Position numbers and translations under genes: made by a program
Part shown: piece by piece, positions 6,506 through 9,660 of the stretch
How the letters are laid out: every line of letters begins with the position of its first letter
How positions within the stretch are numbered: position 1 is the first letter of the stretch
DNA from: a bacterium
GTDB taxonomy: Bacteria; UBA9089; UBA9088; JAGUXG01
Length of the DNA stretch: 9,660 bases
Reading direction: 5' to 3'
Assembly (NCBI GenBank): GCA_020061965.1
Contig: JAGUXG010000101.1
Span: 1 to 9,660 of the forward strand
Notes under the pieces: model-generated
Seen by the model: only the letters and a program-made list of their open reading frames with translations
What the model was told of the DNA's origin: nothing
Databases searched by the model: none

Positions 6506-8782
6506 ATGGAGAGAAAAGTACCTATAACCACTTTGAATGACGAGGAATTGAGAGTAGAGCTTAGCCGACTCAATATCTCCTTGAGCTTAAATGAAGCAAG
6601 GAAGATTGCTGAGCTTATTGGCAGGGACCCAACAGTTGTTGAACTATATATCTTCAATGCTGAGTGGAGCGAGCACTGTTCTTATAAGAGCAGCCGCACC
6701 TTTCTGAAGCTCCTTCCAAATAATGGGCAGCAGGTTGTTAGCACAAATGAAGATGCTGGAATTATCAGGCTATGCGAGATAAATGGAGAGAGATGGTGCC
6801 TTGTTGTCGCCCATGAGTCTCATAATCATCCTTCTCAGCTCCTGCCATATGAAGGTGCAGCCACAGGCATAGGTGGGATTGTGCGGGATGTTGATTGCAT
6901 GGGTGCGGATACAATCGGTGTTTTGGATTCATTAAGATTTGGCTCTATTCAAGGAGAGAATAAGAATCAGACAAGGTGGATAGCCTCCGGTGTTGTTGAA
7001 GGCGTTGGCGGGTATGGAAATGCCCTTGGTGTTCCTAATCTTGGAGGAGACATCTATTTTTCTGATTGCTTTGATGAGAACTGCTTAGTCAATGTTGTTG
7101 CCTTGGGCATAGTTAAAGAGAATGAGATCATCCATTCAAGAATTCCAGAAGAGGCAAGGAATATCCCTTATTCCATCATCCTTGTTGGAAAACCTACGGA
7201 CTACTCTGGATTTGGAGGCGCATCCTTTGCCTCAGAGATATTAGATGAGCAGAGGGAAAGAAAATGTGCGGTTCAGGTTCCTGACCCATTTCTCAAGAAT
7301 GTTTTGGCCATGAAAAAGGCAAATAAGGCTGTCTTTAATCTGGCTAGAGAGAAAGGTGTTGTCATCGGAATGAAAGATTTAGGAGGAGGAGGACTTTGTT
7401 GTGGGACATCCGAAATAGCCCAAGCAGGAGGATTTGGAGTAGAGATTGACTTATCCGCTGTCCCTCAAATAGAAGGGCTGCCACCTGAGGTGATCACCTG
7501 CTCTGAGACCCAGGAGAGGTATATCTTAGCTGTGCCAGAGAAAATAGTCCCAGATATTCTAAAGATATATAATGAGGATTGGGAGCTTTCTCATATATTT
7601 GAAGGTGCTAAGGCATCTGTGATTGGAAAGCCAAGGATAGATGGGATGTATATCCTGAGACACTCTGGAGAGGTTGTCTGCAATCTGCCTGTCCAGACAG
7701 TAACCTCTGGAATATCCCTTCAAAGAGAAGAAAAGCCTGTAGTCTGCGATTATCAAGAGCCAGAGTTTGAGATGCCAGGTTTAGAAGAGGCAATCTTTAA
7801 GGTCATCTCTAATCCGAATGTTGCCAGCAAGAGGCTCATATCTTCATCTTTTGATTTAGAAGTGCAGGGAAAGACAGTGATACGAGCAGGTGTAGCAGAT
7901 GCCTCTTTGATTGCACCTCTGGTAGACAAAGGCTCTACTGTTGGTGTGGCTGTATCGTGCGATGGAAACCCGTGTTATGGTAGAATTGACCCGTATTGGG
8001 CAGCAACAAATGCTGTCTATGAGTCTTTTCGCAATGTTGCTTCAATTGGAGCAACTCCAGCCTGTCTCACAGATTGCCTGAACTATGGCAATCCAGAGAA
8101 ACCTGAGGCATTCTATCAGTTTGCCGAAGGTGTCAGGGGAATAGCCTTTGCTTGCAAAGAGCTTGGACTGCCAGTTGTCTCTGGAAATGTGAGCTTCTAC
8201 AATGAGTCTGTCAAAGGAAGAGCCATAGACCCATCGCCTATAATCGCTTGCTTTGGGATAATGGAAGACTTCACCAAGGCAATAACTATGGAACTAAAGA
8301 CATCTGAAAACCATCTATATCTTGCTTCCGAGAGAAAGAATGAACTTGGAGGCTCTGCCTACTACCAAACATTAGGGCTTGTTGGAGGGAATATCCCTAA
8401 GCCAGACCTTCAGAAAGAGAGGAAGAATGCGGAGAAGATAATAGACCTGATAAGAGAAGGCGTGATTCTCGCATGCCATGATATATCAGATGGAGGCTTG
8501 ATTACAGCCATCATTGAGATGGCGATAAAAGGTAGTCTTGGGGCAGAGCTTATGATACCAGAAAAGATGAGAATAGATAAGTTTTTGTTCAGTGAGACAG
8601 GAGGCTTTATCTTAGAGGTAAGACCAGAGGATAGCAAAAGGATTGAAGAAGGGCTTGGAGAAGTTTGTCTCATTGGAAAGGTTGTAAAGGCGTTTCACCT
8701 TTCAATTAAAGGAACTTTAGAGATTTCATTAGACAGGCTGAAAGCCAGATATGAGAATAGCCTGAAAGAACTATTAGTTTAA
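6506..8782 (+). CDS. purL: Phosphoribosylformylglycinamidine synthase subunit PurL (FGAM synthase II)
   Basis: Cytosolic ATP-dependent enzyme of step four of de novo purine synthesis: it converts FGAR to FGAM using ammonia delivered by the glutaminase PurQ, with PurS bridging the two. The 758 residues fit the small bacterial PurL type (about 720-760), not the 1300-residue fused form, so separate purQ and purS genes are expected; neither is in the window. Motifs: EWSEHCSYKSS at 53-63 with the catalytic His57; ESHNHPS at 104-110; GVPNLGGDIYF at 175-185; KDLGGGGL at 290-297; SGNVSFYNES at 559-568; HDISDGGL at 658-665 of the second AIRS-like half. The N-terminal and C-terminal halves each show the ATP-grasp-unrelated AIRS fold signature. 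The ATG at 6506 is the first possible start, since an in-frame TGA stands at 6488-6490; no good Shine-Dalgarno site precedes it. The 8-bp module array lies 38 bp upstream. aroE follows after 23 bp, so co-transcription is likely. Confidence 0.97.
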   Translation: MERKVPITTLNDEELRVELSRLNISLSLNEARKIAELIGRDPTVVELYIFNAEWSEHCSYKSSRTFLKLLPNNGQQVVSTNEDAGIIRLCEINGERWCLVVAHESHNHPSQLLPYEGAATGIGGIVRDVDCMGADTIGVLDSLRFGSIQGENKNQTRWIASGVVEGVGGYGNALGVPNLGGDIYFSDCFDENCLVNVVALGIVKENEIIHSRIPEEARNIPYSIILVGKPTDYSGFGGASFASEILDEQRERKCAVQVPDPFLKNVLAMKKANKAVFNLAREKGVVIGMKDLGGGGLCCGTSEIAQAGGFGVEIDLSAVPQIEGLPPEVITCSETQERYILAVPEKIVPDILKIYNEDWELSHIFEGAKASVIGKPRIDGMYILRHSGEVVCNLPVQTVTSGISLQREEKPVVCDYQEPEFEMPGLEEAIFKVISNPNVASKRLISSSFDLEVQGKTVIRAGVADASLIAPLVDKGSTVGVAVSCDGNPCYGRIDPYWAATNAVYESFRNVASIGATPACLTDCLNYGNPEKPEAFYQFAEGVRGIAFACKELGLPVVSGNVSFYNESVKGRAIDPSPIIACFGIMEDFTKAITMELKTSENHLYLASERKNELGGSAYYQTLGLVGGNIPKPDLQKERKNAEKIIDLIREGVILACHDISDGGLITAIIEMAIKGSLGAELMIPEKMRIDKFLFSETGGFILEVRPEDSKRIEEGLGEVCLIGKVVKAFHLSIKGTLEISLDRLKARYENSLKELLV

Positions 8783-8805
8783 TCATCTATTCACTTAACT
8801 TTTTA

Positions 8806-9645
8806 ATGAAGATAACAGGCAAAACAAAGGTGGTTGGACTTATGGGTTATCCTGTGAGCCATACCATATCTCCGGCTATCCATGATGCTTCCTTCTCTCA
8901 CCTGGGGCTTGATTGGGTCTATCTTCCCTTTGAGGTTAAACCAAAGTATCTTAAGGAGGCAATCTTTGGCTTAAGGCCTTTGGGGATAGCTGGCGTGAAT
9001 ATCACTATACCTCATAAGATGCAGGCTTTGACTTATATGGATGAGGTCTCTTCAGAAGCAGAGCTTATAGGTGCGATAAATACTGTTGTGGTCAAAGAAG
9101 AAGGGCTTTTTGGCGACAACACAGATGGAAAAGGGTTCATAAGGTCTATCAAAGAGACAGGGTTCTCTGTAGAGGGAAAGAAGATTGCTCTAATTGGTGC
9201 AGGTGGTGCAGGAAGGGCAGTAGGAGTATCTTTAGCAAGAGAGGGTGCAGTTGCAATCTACATATCTGATGCGGACAAGGAAAGGAGAGACTCTCTAATA
9301 GGCTATATTAAGGATAGGTTCGATATTCTTGTTTCTGAGGCAACCCCAAATCTCCTCAAAGATACTGACCTCTTAGTCAATGCCACACCCTGTGGAATGA
9401 AAGAGAATGACCCATTGCCGATTGATGCAGGTTTTATCCACTCAAATCTTCTTGTCTATGACCTCATTTATAACCCAGAAAAGACAAGGCTGTTAGAGGA
9501 GGCGGAGAAGAAGGGTGCAAAGACCATTTCTGGCTTAGCTATGCTCGTCTATCAAGCTGGCCTATCATTTTCTGCCTGGACAGGTATTATGCCACCCGTG
9601 GATGTGATGATGAATGCAGCAAAATCTGAATTACTCAAGATTTAA
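8806..9645 (+). CDS. aroE: Shikimate dehydrogenase (NADP+)
   Basis: Reduces 3-dehydroshikimate to shikimate with NADPH, the fourth step of the shikimate pathway to chorismate and aromatic amino acids; cytosolic. The 279 residues equal the usual AroE length and both domains are complete. Substrate domain: GYPVSHTISPAIHDASF at 14-30 (Ser18 and Ser22 contact shikimate), VNITIPHK with catalytic Lys71, GAINTV with Asn92, and DNTDGKGF with catalytic Asp107. The dinucleotide-binding loop is GAGGAGRAV at 131-139. Then come LVNATPCGM at 190-198, YDLIYNP at 218-224, and ISGLAMLVYQA with Gln250. The motif set is that of AroE rather than the YdiB quinate/shikimate enzyme, though I did not resolve cofactor choice. 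It starts 23 bp after the purL stop. No Shine-Dalgarno site is visible in TCACTTAACTTTTTA before the ATG, so translation may rely on coupling or an AT-rich leader. Only 15 bases follow, so its downstream context is unknown. Confidence 0.97.
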   Translation: MKITGKTKVVGLMGYPVSHTISPAIHDASFSHLGLDWVYLPFEVKPKYLKEAIFGLRPLGIAGVNITIPHKMQALTYMDEVSSEAELIGAINTVVVKEEGLFGDNTDGKGFIRSIKETGFSVEGKKIALIGAGGAGRAVGVSLAREGAVAIYISDADKERRDSLIGYIKDRFDILVSEATPNLLKDTDLLVNATPCGMKENDPLPIDAGFIHSNLLVYDLIYNPEKTRLLEEAEKKGAKTISGLAMLVYQAGLSFSAWTGIMPPVDVMMNAAKSELLKI

Positions 9646-9660
9646 TACGCAAGTTAGGTA

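Overview
The window holds four complete plus-strand genes and one broken mobile element. I estimate by eye that the DNA is about 40% GC. Arginine is written almost entirely as AGA/AGG and ATA is common for isoleucine. RpoC carries the large insertion in its trigger-loop region (SI3-like) that is typical of many diderm bacterial lineages and absent from Firmicutes and Actinobacteria. Together with the unusual gene order, this suggests an uncultivated, moderately AT-rich diderm bacterium. I cannot name the phylum from this sequence alone.

Layout: (1) positions 164-1417 encode an amidohydrolase of the MTA/SAH deaminase (MtaD/DadD) type, a methyl-cycle and purine-salvage enzyme. (2) Positions 1451-2022 are a short, internally deleted insertion sequence. 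It has 21-bp perfect inverted repeats near its ends and a minus-strand transposase relic. The N-terminal helix-turn-helix part is followed almost directly by the C-terminal part, in shifted frames, and most of the catalytic core is missing. (3) Positions 2023-2114 hold the probable promoter and ribosome binding site of the next gene. (4) Positions 2115-6308 encode RpoC, the RNA polymerase beta' subunit, complete and with all key motifs. (5) Positions 6309-6505 are non-coding and contain an array of 8-bp modules in two inverted arms, able to form two mutually exclusive hairpins, the second followed by a T-run. (6) Positions 6506-8782 encode PurL (small-type FGAM synthase), followed after 23 bp by (7) AroE (shikimate dehydrogenase) at 8806-9645. 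The last 15 bases hold nothing recognisable.

The genes are housekeeping functions: methylthioadenosine/SAH salvage, transcription, de novo purine synthesis and aromatic amino acid synthesis. They do not form a known functional operon, although purL and aroE are close enough to be co-transcribed. rpoC is notable for standing alone: rpoB is not directly upstream and no ribosomal-protein or fusA genes follow it.

I see no new multi-gene system here. The parts most worth a second look are the intergenic ones: the 8-mer modular inverted array upstream of purL, and the shrunken insertion sequence next to the rpoC promoter.
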